Source: Cymodocea nodosa
Taxonomy: Eukaryota; Streptophyta; Magnoliopsida; Alismatales; Cymodoceaceae
Length of the DNA: 64,000 nucleotides
Direction: 5' to 3'
NCBI GenBank assembly: GCA_036874045.1
Contig: CM072337.1
Coordinates: forward strand, 5,270,001-5,334,000
The position numbers and the translations under genes are program-made. The notes under the pieces are model-generated. The model searched no databases. It was given only the letters and a program-made list of their open reading frames with translations, and was not told the origin of the DNA. Shown here one piece after another: positions 20,908 to 33,368 of the stretch (within the stretch, counting starts at the first letter, position 1; every line of letters starts with the position of its first letter).

Positions 20908-22240
20908 TGTCAATTAATCTTCATTGTGCACTATAGAACTTAGTGGAAGTAAAGATTGTGAAACTAGGGTTTTACCAAGGTAGAAATACGAAAGGTTTCA
21001 GTAAAACATTTATAACTCTTCGAGTTTATAAACGGATAAACAGATTCAATCATTGAAATCATAAATATAAGATCCATTACTGATAAATAACTTGAATGCT
21101 TACAATAATTGTACGAGTTTTATACCCGACAAAAGCAGAATACTTAGCGTAACTGTTTATGTAAAGAAAATAACTTCAAGCTAAGTGAAAAGTGAGAAAA
21201 CTAGAAGACTTATGTTAACTATTCAAGTTTTGTGAGAAGTAAAGGACATAACTATACAACAAACGAGAATAGTTATTGTCATAGTTTAAGTCTTTCAGAA
21301 AAATATAATAATATTAAGTTAACTGTTTGAGTTTCTCGGATGGATATGCGTAAAAGTCGAAGACTTAAACATAACTGTTCGAGTTTCAACTTGAGACATA
21401 ATAAAGCAATGAAATTCAACACGTGCATAATTCTAACTTAAGGAGTTCAAATATTTTTGGATACTTATAAACCTAACTATCTGATACTCAGATGCATTTC
21501 GAAGAGTTACCAGATAACTTACCGAACATTCACTTAAGATATGCATTTAGGCTTCAACACGTGTATTTCAGGAAATAATAAAATATTCTTTTAATCATTT
21601 AAAACATAATTGTCCAGTATATACAATACAACCTTCTGAAATAATAGAAAATTCAGATACTTAAGAACTAAAAAGCTTGTATTTCACTGACAGTTCAAAA
21701 ATGTACTTAATTAATGTTAATTTCCTGAAATTATATAGATTCTTTCGTTAAAGCATACAATAGTTCATAATGGTTGAATTATTATATGAGAAATTGCTCC
21801 CCCTACATAAATGTAGTCTAAAGAATCTATGGCATACTTAAAATGGGTTGCCAAGCCCCAATAGATTTGGCGTTAAAAGGTCAAATAGCTGACTTAAGTT
21901 GGTTACTAAGCCTTAAATAGATTTGAGTCTCTCTTTCTTTTTTTATATATGAATTAAATACAGAAATAAGTAGTAGATTTAACAATTTAGACTTTCTGGC
22001 TTTTATCTTATTCAGTTTATAAAAGATAATTCATAGAGATATACCTTCAGGTAAGTTAAAAGAATTCAATAAGGAGTACACGAAGTTAAGAAAATAAATA
22101 CAGTACATTATGTGTAAAGAGTAGATAATAACAAAGAGAAATAACAAAGATTGTATGCATAGATTATAGTAGGATTGTTATAACACCTGTAAAATAAATT
22201 AAGCTTGAGTACATTGCCCCCTTTTTAATGACACACAGAA
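20908..22240 (-). other. C1 spacer where pol is missing
   Basis: 1.3 kb without pol motifs in any frame. 20990-21400 holds repeated AACTCGA/GTTAACTGTTCGAG motifs like those in the C1 LTR. 21414-21794 is a gypsy LTR fragment. Sequence right of it (GCTCCCCCTACA, 21787 on) matches the spacer before ORF3 in C3 and C4 (about 54830). Confidence 0.65.
21414..21794 (-). repeat. Gypsy LTR (U3) fragment inside the C1 spacer
   Basis: Collinear, same orientation, with G1 LTR 404-450 and G2 LTR about 19600-19950: TTCAACACGTGCATAATTCT, GGAAATAATAAAATATTCT, CTGACAGTTCA and ATGTACT..ATTAA words occur in the same order. Lacks both LTR ends and target duplications. Confidence 0.75.
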
Positions 22241-23861
22241 TAGTTTTTCTCTTACTATTCTTAGTACTAGAAATAAAGACATTACTTTTAGTAGTACCAT
22301 CATCCAATATATAATTTTTAGAAGATGCATCATGTAAACCAATACCATATTTTTCTACATTTGATATTTTACTACTAAGTTCATTTGTTATAGTTTGACT
22401 ATTATTCTATTTACTTAATATAGCCTTTTGATTGCAGTCCTTAATCTTTAACATATCGATTTCTGAATTTAAATCAGTAATAGTCAGTTTCAGTTTTTCA
22501 ATTTCATAGATCATTTTCTTCTTATCAGTAATTAAATTTTCACAATTAGCATGCAATTTTCTTTCTATTGCAGTAAACTTTAAAATTTCCTGTGCATGCT
22601 TTTGATTTTCTTCTTTAAATTTATTCAACGTAGAGTTTAGAAAATCAATCTTATTTTCAGATTCATCTAGCATTTTCCTAGTGTTCTTTCTTTTTGTTTT
22701 TACTTTCTTATATTTTCTAACCAGTTTATTGTATTTAACAAGTAATCCATCAAAACTATCAAAACTAGCATTTTGATCAGAGGATACCTCACTGGATTTT
22801 ACCATGAAGCATACGTTTGCTAGATTTTCTTCTGAATCTGATGTTGATGAGGATTCATTGTCTAATGTTGAATCCTTTGTTTCTTTACTTTGTGAAGCTG
22901 AAGAGTCATCCCATGTCACTTTAGGTGCCCTTCTCTTTCTGAATTTCTTACTCCTAGAATTCCTCCTCGAATTTTTCTTATCTTTGTTGAGAGGACAATC
23001 AGTTTGAAAGTGACCCAGTCTGTTGCACTTGTAGCATATGATTTTGTCTTTCATAAATGACTTCTTCTCCATATCTCCAAATGTCTTTGCTGACCTGAAG
23101 TTTCTACGTTTCTTCAACAGATTTCTAAATTTTCTAGTCAACAATAGTAAATCATCGTTAGAATCACTAATGACTTCTAAGACTTTATCAGCCTCAAAAG
23201 ATAGATCCCTTTTAGGATTTTTCCCTTTTGGATCTACATGTTGTACTTCATAGGTTGTCAAATTTCTTATGAGATCATCAAGAGTATATGTATTTAAATC
23301 TTTGGACTCTTCAATAGATGTTGTCTTTTGAGCCCAAATTTTAGTTAAAGATCTAAGGATCTTTTTTACCAAGTCTTTTTCCTCAAATTTCTTGCCTAAA
23401 GATTTTAATGAATTTACAATCTCAAGAAAATGAGAAAATATATCAGAGATATATTCATTTTCATGCATTTTAAAAAGCTCATATTTATGTACTAACATAT
23501 TAATCTTAGATTCCTTGACCTGGTTAGTACCTTCATTGGCAACTTCTAATGCATGCCATATCTCATATGCAGTTTGATATGTAGAAACTTTGTTAAATTG
23601 ATCATAAGATAAAGCACAAAACAAGATGTTTAAACCTTTACGATTCAATGTCATTCGCTCCTTTTCATCAAAAGTCCAAGTATCATATGGAGTCGTAACT
23701 AACACTATAGGATTGTTAATTATATGCCATAGTTTGAAATCAATTGACTAAAAAAATACTTTCATCCTATATTTCCAGTAGCCATAATTGCTACCTTTGA
23801 ACATAGGAGGACAATTAGTGGTCTATCCTTCAGTCATAACTAAGATTTCAGTATTATTCAT
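22241..23861 (-). pseudogene. C1 gag (copia type)
   Basis: Frame from ATG 23861 (MNNTEILVMTEG), with stops near 23823 and 23748 and then a 432-codon open stretch 23705-22407. Readable residues continue to about 22241. N-terminal NYGYWKYRMKVFF (DUF4219-like), UBN2-type capsid with WHALEVANEGTNQVKESKINMLVHKYELFKMHENE and LRSLTKIWAQKTTSIEESKDL, a CCHC zinc knuckle CYKCNRLGHFQTDC (about 23036-22995), a basic stretch (KKNSRRNSRSKKFRKRRAPK) and a coiled-coil C-terminus (22720-22410). Same plan as C2 gag at 27281-29208. The long coiled-coil tail is usual in Sirevirus gag. Adjacent to the primer site on its right; nothing of pol on its left. Confidence 0.9.
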
Positions 23862-23982
23862 TTTAAACAGATGATCCTAAGTAAATGATAGGAAAAATCA
23901 ATTTCTAACTAGAGAAATGAAAGCTTTTCAGATGCTTTGATACTAGATGTAGTAGAGTGTAGGCAATCTGACAATAATAAAA

Positions 23983-23994
23983 GCTTTGATACCA
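23983..23994 (-). other. C1 primer-binding site
   Basis: Minus strand TGGTATCAAAGC, one change from the tRNA-Met site, two bases inside the LTR end at 23997. Confidence 0.88.
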
Positions 23995-23996
23995 GT

Positions 23997-25187
23997 TGTA
24001 GGATCGTTGTATCACAAGAGGGGGGGTGAATTGTGTCTTTAGTAATTAAATTACCAGCGAATAAAACAAGAGCACAAAACACTCGTAAATGAAATTCTAT
24101 TCTTTATAAACTTTAAAGACAGAATTTACAATATTTTTTCAGCTCAATTCCCTTCTTGATGGTTTTGATATAGTAATGTCTGATATACAATTCAAATAGA
24201 AAAATGAAGTTCTTATTCAAGACTAATTTTGAATTGTATAAAACCTGATCTTTATGCACACAACTTCTTTCCTTCTTTTTGCTCAGCTTCTATATCTCTT
24301 CTTCTCCAGTTGTCAAACTTCTAGACTTCTTGCATTTGCAGCTCCTTTTTTGAAATTGCTTGGAATTTCAAACTTCTTCTAATGTTGGAGAATTTTTCCA
24401 GATATGAATATTCAAACTTCACTTTTCAGTTAGAGATCCAAATTGAATATTCAGACTTGGTTTTTTGAGTTTAGGTCCTTGTTGTAATGTAGCTCGTACT
24501 CTCTATTAGTAGTCAAACTATGTCTTCACGTTCAGCATGTTCATCCACTTAATCCATAATCCATGTATTAATTTTTTCTTTAATCCAAATTACTAACTTT
24601 TTTAATTTCCACTTTCTCCACTATCATTTTGAATTTCCACAATCTCCACTCATAGATTCATCGAAACTTTATCTTCTGAGAGTCTTGTAGAATATCTTCT
24701 AACTCTTTATTTTAGTCGAACTCTTATCCTTTAAGTCCTGTAAAAACTCGAATACTTATCTGTAACTCTTCGAGTTTTTGTACTTGCAAAACACGTGACT
24801 GAACATAGCAAACTTATCTATTCATTAGTCATTTTATAAAACTCGAACAGTTATCTATCCATGCATATAAAAACTCGAATAGTTATCTAACTATTCAATT
24901 TTCATTACCGAACGCATATGAAAACACATGACAACTTAAAACATTAAAAACACACGTGTAGATAACTTAACTATACGAGTTTTTAACATAACTATTCGAT
25001 AAAAATGAAATGTTAACTATCCAAAAGTTTAACTATCGAAAATCTAACTATTCGAAAACTTTAACTATCTAAAATAAAAATGAAACTTTCTGATAACCTG
25101 TTAACATTTAATTACGTGAGAATTATACTTAGAGAATATTATTTAGACTTATTTAAAACATATATCATCAAAACAAAATTCCTAACA
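23997..25187 (-). repeat. C1 5' LTR
   Basis: 1191 bp; plus-strand ends TGTAGGATC and CCTAACA; followed by ATCTC, the second target copy. Confidence 0.92.
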
Positions 25188-25513
25188 ATCTCCTCTCAAG
25201 AATTCTAACTAGTTTAGCATTCTCTTCTAAATATATATAGTGACAACATATAGTTGCACTTAACCCTTTTATATTAGCCATAGTCTATCCTATTACCTCT
25301 TTATATAAGTTTTTACTACATCTTTTAATTTAAAAATTTGATCCTCTTTTAAATCTGAAACAATAATGATTGGACATGTTCATTTTTCTTCCAAAAATAT
25401 ATAGGTTAATACAGGAGGTAAAGGTTTTAAATCTAAATGTTAACCATCAAAAGCTAGAGGTCCTAATTTAACATTTTCATCTCTTATATTATCCTCCACT
25501 TGATCTACCTCTA
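25188..25513 (-). pseudogene. G1 RT N-terminal fragment between C1 and C2
   Basis: Continues G1 pol: the minus-strand complement matches G3 about 48950-49265 (QEELN...IRILER, LPPELTYIFLEEK region). It joins to 6194 once C1 is removed. Several stops. Confidence 0.78.
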
Positions 25514-27080
25514 TGTTGAGTATTTTGTTTTGATGATGTGTGTTGAATGAAAGTAATCATATTTACTCAATTACTATTGCTTGTGAAAAGAAATTAAAAA
25601 CATCAATTAATACAGAAAAAACTTACTGATATAAATACTTGTCTGTATTGGATCTGAAATTATACTAAGTTAATAACTAGTCGTTTCGTTGCATTAAATT
25701 CTCATTTAACTAAACGTTAAGTTAACGTGTGTTTTTGTTGAAAAACATGATATGTTTTAAAGTTATATCTTCTGTATCATGAACAGTGCACGTTTAGACA
25801 ACTCGTTAAGTTAGAGTATTATTTGTATAGAGATCATGTGAGAACTCGTTAAGTTAGAGGCTTAAAGGTTAAAATATGTCACGTGAGAACTCGTTGAGTT
25901 AGTAAGTAAAAGAAGAGACGAACTCGTTAAGTTAGTGTTGTACACGTGGTGAAATTATAAGTTACGAATGTTATATTGTATCACGTGAGGTGCACATGTT
26001 TAACTCGTTAAGTTAACATAAATAAACACGTTGAGTTGCTATATTGAACACTAAGGCAACGCATTAGGTTAGCGTTATAATCTTAAGTTGTTATTTTTGC
26101 ACGTGGTAAAATTCTTATTATAAAAACATTTGTTTATTGCTGGTTTGTTGAATTATCTATAACACAACGGAGATGGTTCGTTGAATTATCGTAACACCAT
26201 GAAGCTGGTTCGTTAAGTTAGCGTAACACCACGAACTTAGTTCGTTGAGTTACCTACAGTATTTGTCACGTGAGTTGGCACATGAGGAACTTGTTAAGTT
26301 AGAAACATTAAGTTATATATCTACTTGTGTTACTCGTTTAGTTAACATTAAAGTAATGACTACTTATCACACGATGAAAAATTTTGGACGAGAGTTTATT
26401 TTGCAGAAAATTTTTCAAAGATTCAGGATTGATGATTAAAGAAAATTTGAAATGTAAACGTAGGTCAAATGTGTGTATTTCGATGAAGGAAAAAGAGAAG
26501 ACGTGAAGAAGTGGAAAACTGGTAGTGATTAAACGTGGAGGATATGCATGAAATTAAGATACAATATAAAAGGCATAGAATTCTCGTTGATCAATTATCC
26601 TTGCACACCAAAAGAAAAATCTTTTCAAGGATCAAAAACACTTTTCAGGGAAAAGCTCTCAGGTGGAAGAAAATTCAATGAAGCAGAAAAAGGTAAGATT
26701 TATGTCACTGAAGATCTGAAGTATCAGAAGAAAGCAAATTCAGTGAAGTAGAGAAAGTCAGATATTTGTCACTAAAGAATTGCTGAAGAAGAAAAAGAAG
26801 AAGAAGAAGAAGAAAGATCTCAAATAGGGAGAAATGTTTTAAATTCCGCAAATTAGTTTTCTCTATTTGAAATTATGAAATTGTATAGATGAAACATGGT
26901 ATCGATATATAATTGCATCTACAATTTCTGAGGAAAATTGAATTGTATATTGTAATTGAAACCTTGAATAAAAATGATTTTATGAAAATAGTGTCTCAAC
27001 TTGTTTTTGAGTATTGAAGTTTCAATTATAATCAAAAATGTTGAAAAACACATTTCACCCCCCTCTTGTGTAGCCATACA
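25514..27080 (+). repeat. C2 5' LTR
   Basis: 1567 bp, starts TGTTGAGTATTTTG; the terminal GATCCTACA of the family is shortened here (ends CATACA). Five AACTCGTTAAGTTAG-type units (25800, 25843, 25888, 25921, 26002) and five CACGTG boxes (25880, 25943, 25982, 26100, 26267) lie upstream of the TATA box. Confidence 0.95.
26565..26573 (+). promoter_or_regulatory. TATA box of the C2 5' LTR
   Basis: TATAAAAGG about 1050 bp into the LTR, conserved in the 3' LTR (36885-36893) and on the minus strand in C4 (50542-50550 and 56405-56413). Transcription would start some 30 bp downstream. Confidence 0.7.
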
Positions 27081-27082
27081 AG

Positions 27083-27094
27083 TGGTATTAGAGC
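27083..27094 (+). other. C2 primer-binding site
   Basis: TGGTATTAGAGC, one change from the tRNA-Met site, two bases after the LTR. Confidence 0.88.
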
Positions 27095-27280
27095 TTTGTT
27101 AATAATCTTTGATATAAAATCGATACCAACTTTTTTAATATCATTGCTTATTCTGCCTTCCTTGTTTTTAAACAGAAATTGATATTTGAGCATACTCTTA
27201 ACCTTCTTGATTTAAGGCTCAAATTGTTTTTATTGTTTTAGACTGTTTAAAATCAAATAGGTTGAAAAATCTAAGGTAAG

Positions 27281-29208
27281 ATGGCTACTAGAAATGGTAA
27301 TTTTTCTTTGTATGAAGTTCAAAATTTTAATCGTCCTCCTTTATTTGATGGAATACATTTTGAATATTGGAAATATAGGATGACAGTCTTTCTTCAAAGT
27401 ATAGATCATAAGTTGTGGTTCATGATTTCTAAACCATATACTCCGTTATCTACCCCTTATAATACTTGGATAATTATTGAAAAAGAAAATGAAACTTTGA
27501 ACGCTAAAAGCTTAAATATTTTATTTTGTGTATTCAGTTATGAATAGTTCAGTAAAGTGTCAGCATATAAATCTACTTATGAGGTATGACATGCATTAGA
27601 AGTTTCACATGAAGGTACTTCTCAAGTTAAAGATACTAAGATAAACATGTTAATTCATAAGTATGAACTCTTTAAGATGCATGAAGACGAAAGTATTTCT
27701 AAGATGTTTTCTAGATTTCTTGATATCATAAACTCTTTAAAATGCTTAGGAAAGAATCTTGAACAGAAGGATTTGGTGAGGAAAATTCTTAGATCCCTAA
27801 GTTCTAAATGGTCTCAGAAAGTGACATCAATTAAGGAATCACGAGATTTAAATGTTTATACTATAAATGAACTTATAGGAAACTTAATTGCTTACGAAGT
27901 TCAATTAAATGAATTACTAAGTCACAACAAACTAAAAATGAAGAAATAACCTTTGAAATTAATTCAGATTCTGATATATCTACTGATTCTGGCAAGGATT
28001 TGATTTTGTTAACTAGGAAATTCAAGAAAGCATGGAAAGCTAAGAAATAGCAAAGGAACAAAAATGAAAAACCCTCAATGTCAAAATCACTAAATGACAA
28101 GAATTCTTCATCCAGAAGGTATGTATGTTACAACTGTAAGAAACCTGAACATCTTTCTCCAGATTGTCCTATAAGGAAAAATGAAAAGCATAGTAGGACA
28201 AATCAGAAGAAGATGGCTTAGAAAACTTAGAAAAAGTTTTACAAGGAAAAGGCTTTGAAGGTCACTTGGGATGACATGTCAGAAGAGTCTGAATCTAAGG
28301 AATCATCATCAAAATCTTCACATTCAGAAGAAGAACAAGAGTTAGAAGACGTTGCTCATGTGTGCTTCATGGCATATGAGTCTGAGGTAATATCTGATCC
28401 TGAAAGTCATTCAGATTTTAACTTTGATGAATTATTATGTGCTTATCATGCATTATTACAAAAACTTAAAGTTTGTAAACTGAAAAATAAGAATATTAGA
28501 AACTCTTTGTCCATTTTGGAAGAATAAAATTGTTTCCTGTCTACTACTTTAGAAAAGTTTAAATGTGATAATGAAAATCATGCTAGAGATTTGCATAAAT
28601 TTAGATTTAATGAATGTGTCTTGCATGAACAAATACAAAATACAAATGCTGAAAAATTAAAGATAGAATCTGAAAATGAAATGTTGAGAAAAAATATAAA
28701 TGATATTGAGTTAGAAATTGACAGATTAAAAATGATAGAGCTAGATTTAAATTCTACCATTGAGAAATGGAATTTAAGTCAAACTAAGTTAGATAAACTA
28801 ACTAGTACCCCTACGGTGTTATATAAATTTGGCTTAGAATTTGATTATCCTGAATATCCTGAATCTCAAGCCAATAAAGGATTTATTAGTTGTAGTTCAA
28901 GTAAATCTAAGACTAAAATTCCTCTTATCATGAAACAAGGTAATAAATATGTAGAAGTAGGTAATTCAAGGGATGAATCATGCAGCAATAAGATAAACCA
29001 ATGTGATTTATCTAAATGTACTTCTAACATGACTATCAATGTTTCTAAAAATCTTGTTTCTTGTTTTAGAAATTTAGTCACTAATGTTTCAAAAATGTCA
29101 AACAATCGTAGTAAACTGAAAATTCAGAAATCTGAGCATGAAATTCAAAACTCAAGTGTTAGACCAATTACTCATTCTACATGTTCATTATCTAAAAATT
29201 CTGTGTAG
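27281..29208 (+). pseudogene. C2 gag
   Basis: Starts at ATG 27281 (MATRNGNFSLYEVQNF). DUF4219-like FEYWKYRMTVFLQSID (27355-27410), UBN2-type capsid with INMLIHKYELFKMHEDES and LRSLSSKWSQKVTSIKES, CCHC knuckle CYNCKKPEHLSPDC (about 28128-28170), acidic segment, then a long coiled coil (28560-28800). Stops near 27546, 27590, 28050, 28218 and 28528 and a frameshift near 27940 break it. It packages element RNA in cytoplasmic particles. It ends about 330 bp before the protease; the intervening frame (29274-29525) is the gag-protease linker. Confidence 0.9.
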
Positions 29209-29273
29209 AAAAAGATTTTGTATGTAATAAAAATTCAAATACAAGTATAAAATCTTGGTACGAACTTACTAAA

Positions 29274-31080
29274 ATGTATGAGCATGACCAAAATAAATTA
29301 ACATCTAATAAAAATCGGTTTGGTCTTGGTTATACTACATCTGAAAACAAAAAGAATGATTATAAGAGCAATAATGCTAAAAGTAAGTATGATGCTAATG
29401 ATAAATCATTAGTACTTACAACTAATGTAAATGATAATGTTAAACTATTTTTAAACAAAAAGAAGAAATATGCGTTTAATGAACTTGGTACTCAACAACA
29501 TTGGGTACCAAGAAGCAGTTCTTAATTTGTGTTGTAGGAGGAAACAACATCAAAATGGATCTTGGATAGTGGAGTATCAAGTCACATGATTGAAAAGAAA
29601 AGTCTACTGAAAAATTTTACAAATACCAAGAAAGGAAATGTTACATTTGGAAACAAAAGCAAGGATAATCATAGATATGGGCAATGTTCAAATAACTCCT
29701 ACTTGTGTTATTTCGAATGTATTATATGTAGAAAACCTAGGATTTAATTTGCTGAGTGTTATAAAACTAACTGATAATGGATATTATGTATTATTTGAAG
29801 ATGATGTATGCAAAATTATTGATAAAAGTATAGATGAACTTAAGTTTATTGCTAAAAGAAAAGGTTTTGTATGTATTTTATCTTTACCTTTTGGTGTAGT
29901 TGATTTAAATTCATGTTTGCTAGTTGAAACTAGTGATGCATATCTATGGCATAGAAGGATCGGGCATATAAATATGAAATTATTGCATAAATTATCTAGA
30001 AAACATTTAGTGAGAGGTTTACCAAAGATTAAATACTCAAAGGACTTTATGTGTGATGCATGTGAGTTAGGTAAACTTCATAAAAACTCTTTTAAATCCA
30101 AAACTGATATATCAAGCAAGAGAGTCTTAGAACTTATACATATGGATCTATTTGGATCAACAAGAATCATGAGTCTTGGTGGTAAACGGTATGTATTTGT
30201 TTTAGTAGATGACATCTCTAGATACACTTGGGTATACTTTCTAACATCTAAGACAGAAGTTTTTGAAAAGTTTAAAATGTTTTGCAATCTTGTTCAAAAT
30301 GAACAAAGTGTCTCTATTCAAAAACTTAGGAGTGATCATGGTACTGAATTTGATAATGATCAAATGAATAATTATTGTAAAGATCATAGCATTGATCATA
30401 GGTTTTCTTTTCCAAGAGCACTCTCGCAAAATGGTGTTGTTGAGAGAAAGAATAGATCAATTCAGGAAATGGTCAGAACTATGTTAAATGAACATAACTT
30501 ACCTTAAAATCTTTGGGCTGAAGTAGTAAATATAGCTTGTTATGTTATTAACAGAAGTCACTTAAGACCTCTTGTTAATAAAACTCCTTTTGAAATTATG
30601 TTTGATAGGGTTCCAAAAATTTCCTATATGAAACCATTTGGCTGCAAGTGTTTTATTCTTAATACTAAGGATAAAAGGGATAAATTTTAGGCTAAAGCGG
30701 ATGAAGGAATTTTTGTAGGTTACTTTACTAGAAGTAAAGCCTATAGAGTATATAATAAGTCTTCTAGAACTATTGAAGAGACCCTCCACGTAAGCTTCAA
30801 TGAAAATTCTTTTAGAGAATCTCAATCTAAAGCTGATAATGATGATATAATCAATTTCCCAAAAGAGTTAGAGATCAATGGAGAGATTGAAGATTTATCT
30901 AAGAAAATCAAAAATATGAACTTAAATGATCAAACTAATGATGAAAGTGATGTACCTTTCGATGTTGATGAGAATATTGAGGAAAATCAGAGAAATTAGC
31001 ATTATTCTTCATCACATCCCATCACTCAAGTTATTGGTAATATTAATAAGGGAGTTAAAACTAGAGCTTTAGTAAATTTA
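29274..31080 (+). pseudogene. C2 protease and integrase
   Basis: Linker (29274-29525), then aspartic protease with WILDSGVSSHM (about 29553-29590; the usual DSG catalytic triad is kept). A frameshift near 29700 separates it from the pre-integrase zinc domain (YLWHRRIGHIN, CDACELGK, 29940-30080) and catalytic core: D at 30145-30147 (HMDLFG), D at 30334-30336 (SDHGTEF), E at 30442-30444 (VVERKNRS), i.e. DX35E. Stops at about 30505 and 30688. C-terminal domain MKPFGCKCFI and GIFVGYFTRSKAYRVYN reaches about 30830, then an acidic linker to RT. Confidence 0.9.
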
Positions 31081-32648
31081 AATAGTATGTGTATGTTTAT
31101 TTCTATGGTGGAACCAAGGAATATAGAAGCATTATCTGATGAAAATTGGATAGTGGCAATGCAAGAAGAACTAAATCAATTCATCAGAAATGATGTTTGG
31201 GAATTAGTCTCTCCACCAAAACATCAGTCCAAAATAGGTACAAATTGGATCTTTAGAAACAAAACTAATGAAACTAGACAAGTTATAAGGAACAAAGCTA
31301 GATTAGTTGCGCAAGGGTATACACAGGAAGAAGGACTAGATTATGATGAAACATTTGCTCTTGTGGCTAGGTTAGAAAGTATTAGAATATTATTGGCCTA
31401 TACTTGTTAAATGGATTTTAAACTATATCAAATGGATGTAAAGAGTGCATTTCTAAATGGGCTAACTAATGAAAAAGTGTATGTAAGACAACCACCTTGA
31501 TTTGAAGATATTAAAAATCCTGACTTTCTGTATAAATTGAAGAAAGCCTTATATGGTTTGAAGTAAGCACCTAGATCGTGGTATGAAAGATTATCTACTT
31601 TTTTAATAGAACGAGGTTATATCATGGGAAAAGTAAGTCATACTCTATTTATTAAGAGAGATGATAAAGATCAGATTGTTGTTCAAATATATGTGGATGA
31701 TATAATCTTTAGAGCAACTTCTGAAAAACTAATAAAAATATTTTCTAAAGAGATGGCTAGTCAGTTTGAAATGAGTATGATAGGAGAACTTTCATATTTT
31801 CTAAGACTTCAAATTAAGCAAATGGATAAAGTTATATTTTTAAATCAAGAAAAATATGTAGATGAAATGCTTAAGAAATTTAATTTTAATGATACAAGGA
31901 TTCGAGGAACTTCTATGAGTACTTCTTTAAAGTTAGATATTGATGACATAGGAAAATCAATAGATCAAAGAAAATACAGAAGTATGATTAGTTCTTTACT
32001 TTATTTGACAGCTAGTAGACTTGATATTATGTTTGTTGTGTGTGCTTGTGCTAGATTTCAATCTAATCCTAAAGAATCACACTCAAGTGTTGTTAAAAGA
32101 ATATTTAGATATATACAAGGAACTAAAAAATTTGGACTGTATTATTCTAAGGATAGTTCAATAGATCTTATAGGATATATTGATGCTGATTACGTAGGAT
32201 CTAAATCTGATAGAAAGAGTACTAGTGGCACAAGTCAATTATTGGGAAATAATTTAGTGTCATGGTTTAGTAAAAAGCAAAACTATGTAGCACTTTCAAC
32301 CACTGAAGCTGAATATGTTGCTGCTACATTATGTTGCACTCAGATTCTATGGATAAGGCAAACTTTAGAAGACTTTGGATTATCTTATGATACAACTGAG
32401 ATTTATTGTGACAATAATTCTGCAATAAATCTTTCCAAAATCCTATATTGCATTCTAGAGCAAAGCATATAGAGGTTAGACATCATTTTCTAAGAGATAA
32501 CATAATTAAAGGAAAAATTAAATTAGAATTTGTGTCTAGTAAAAATCAATTAGCTGATATATTTACAAAACCTCTAAATGAAAATACATTCTGCAACATA
32601 AGATTGAATTTGGGTATTTGTAGGCTATGTGATGTGCAAAATGCTTAA
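31081..32648 (+). pseudogene. C2 reverse transcriptase and RNase H
   Basis: RVT_2-type [59 protein letters not shown], and catalytic YVDD (Asp codons 31696-31701). RNase H: GYIDADYVGSKSDRKSTSG (32174-32230), STTEAEYVA, CDNNSAINL, then after a frameshift near 32450 IEVRHHFLRD and KNQLADIFTKPL, ending at 32648. In-frame stops near 31408, 31498 and 31564. Same pol type as the C3 fragment at 44409-44945. Sirevirus-like by its LTRs and third ORF. Confidence 0.92.
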
Positions 32649-33368
32649 ACTCCACAAAAGATAAATTTTGGTGATGATGTTATTTACCTCATAGATATTA
32701 TATACTTATCATAAATATCTAAGTAATATCTAAACTACTACATTGGATACTATGTATTTATTGTAATATTATAGTAGTATCTTATTGATTTTACGTAGTT
32801 TATCAATTTTAAGTGGAAGTGTAAATGAAAAACATTAATACTTCTGAAATCCTGAAATTTTGATTAAGTGATTTTCTTTGGATCAATGACAGTACATATG
32901 ATCACGCATGAATTTGACTTGATTGATTAAACTTGTAGAATAATTTATATGTAAATCATCTTAAACTTTTAATCAAAAGTATGAGCTTATTGAAAATGAT
33001 TCATATTTTTAGTAAAATCATAGACGTAAAAATTGTATGAGATTTGTGTTTTATTGCATCTATATTAATGGAATACATATATACTATGCTTAAAATGAAA
33101 AGTGCTTACAAAGTGAAAATCTTTGAGAGTTTATTGATCAGTTTGATCACGAGCCTTTTGTACTTGAGTAGATAGGTATGTAAGGATTGTTGTCCTCAAA
33201 AAGGATTCTTTAAATCTAGCAACCTAAGGTCCTGATCAGATCTAGGATTGTTGATTGAAAGCTCATTACACAGGTACATTAGAAAGCTCTTGTATGATTC
33301 AAGCTTTTCAAACTAACTTTTAAAGAAAATTATCAATGTTTACTATTTTTTTTTTTTTTTTTAAAAAG
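32649..33368 (+). other. C2 spacer between RNase H and ORF3
   Basis: Non-coding. Matches the C3 spacer (44408 downward) until an 18-bp T run at 33346-33363, where about 1.1 kb of the spacer and the first part of ORF3 present in C3 and C4 are missing. Confidence 0.7.

Larger units (their letters stand above)
6195..25187 (-). mobile_element. C1: Sirevirus-like Ty1/copia element, gag + ORF3, pol missing
   Basis: Complete minus-strand element: 5' LTR 23997-25187, primer site 23983-23994, gag 23861-22407, non-coding spacer, ORF3 20907-10649 (split by G2), polypurine tracts, 3' LTR 6195-10373 (split by T1). Perfect 5-bp target duplication ATCTC at 6190-6194 and 25188-25192. No protease, integrase, RT or RNase H is readable between gag and ORF3, so it is non-autonomous. 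Two later insertions inflate it to 19 kb. Confidence 0.88.
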
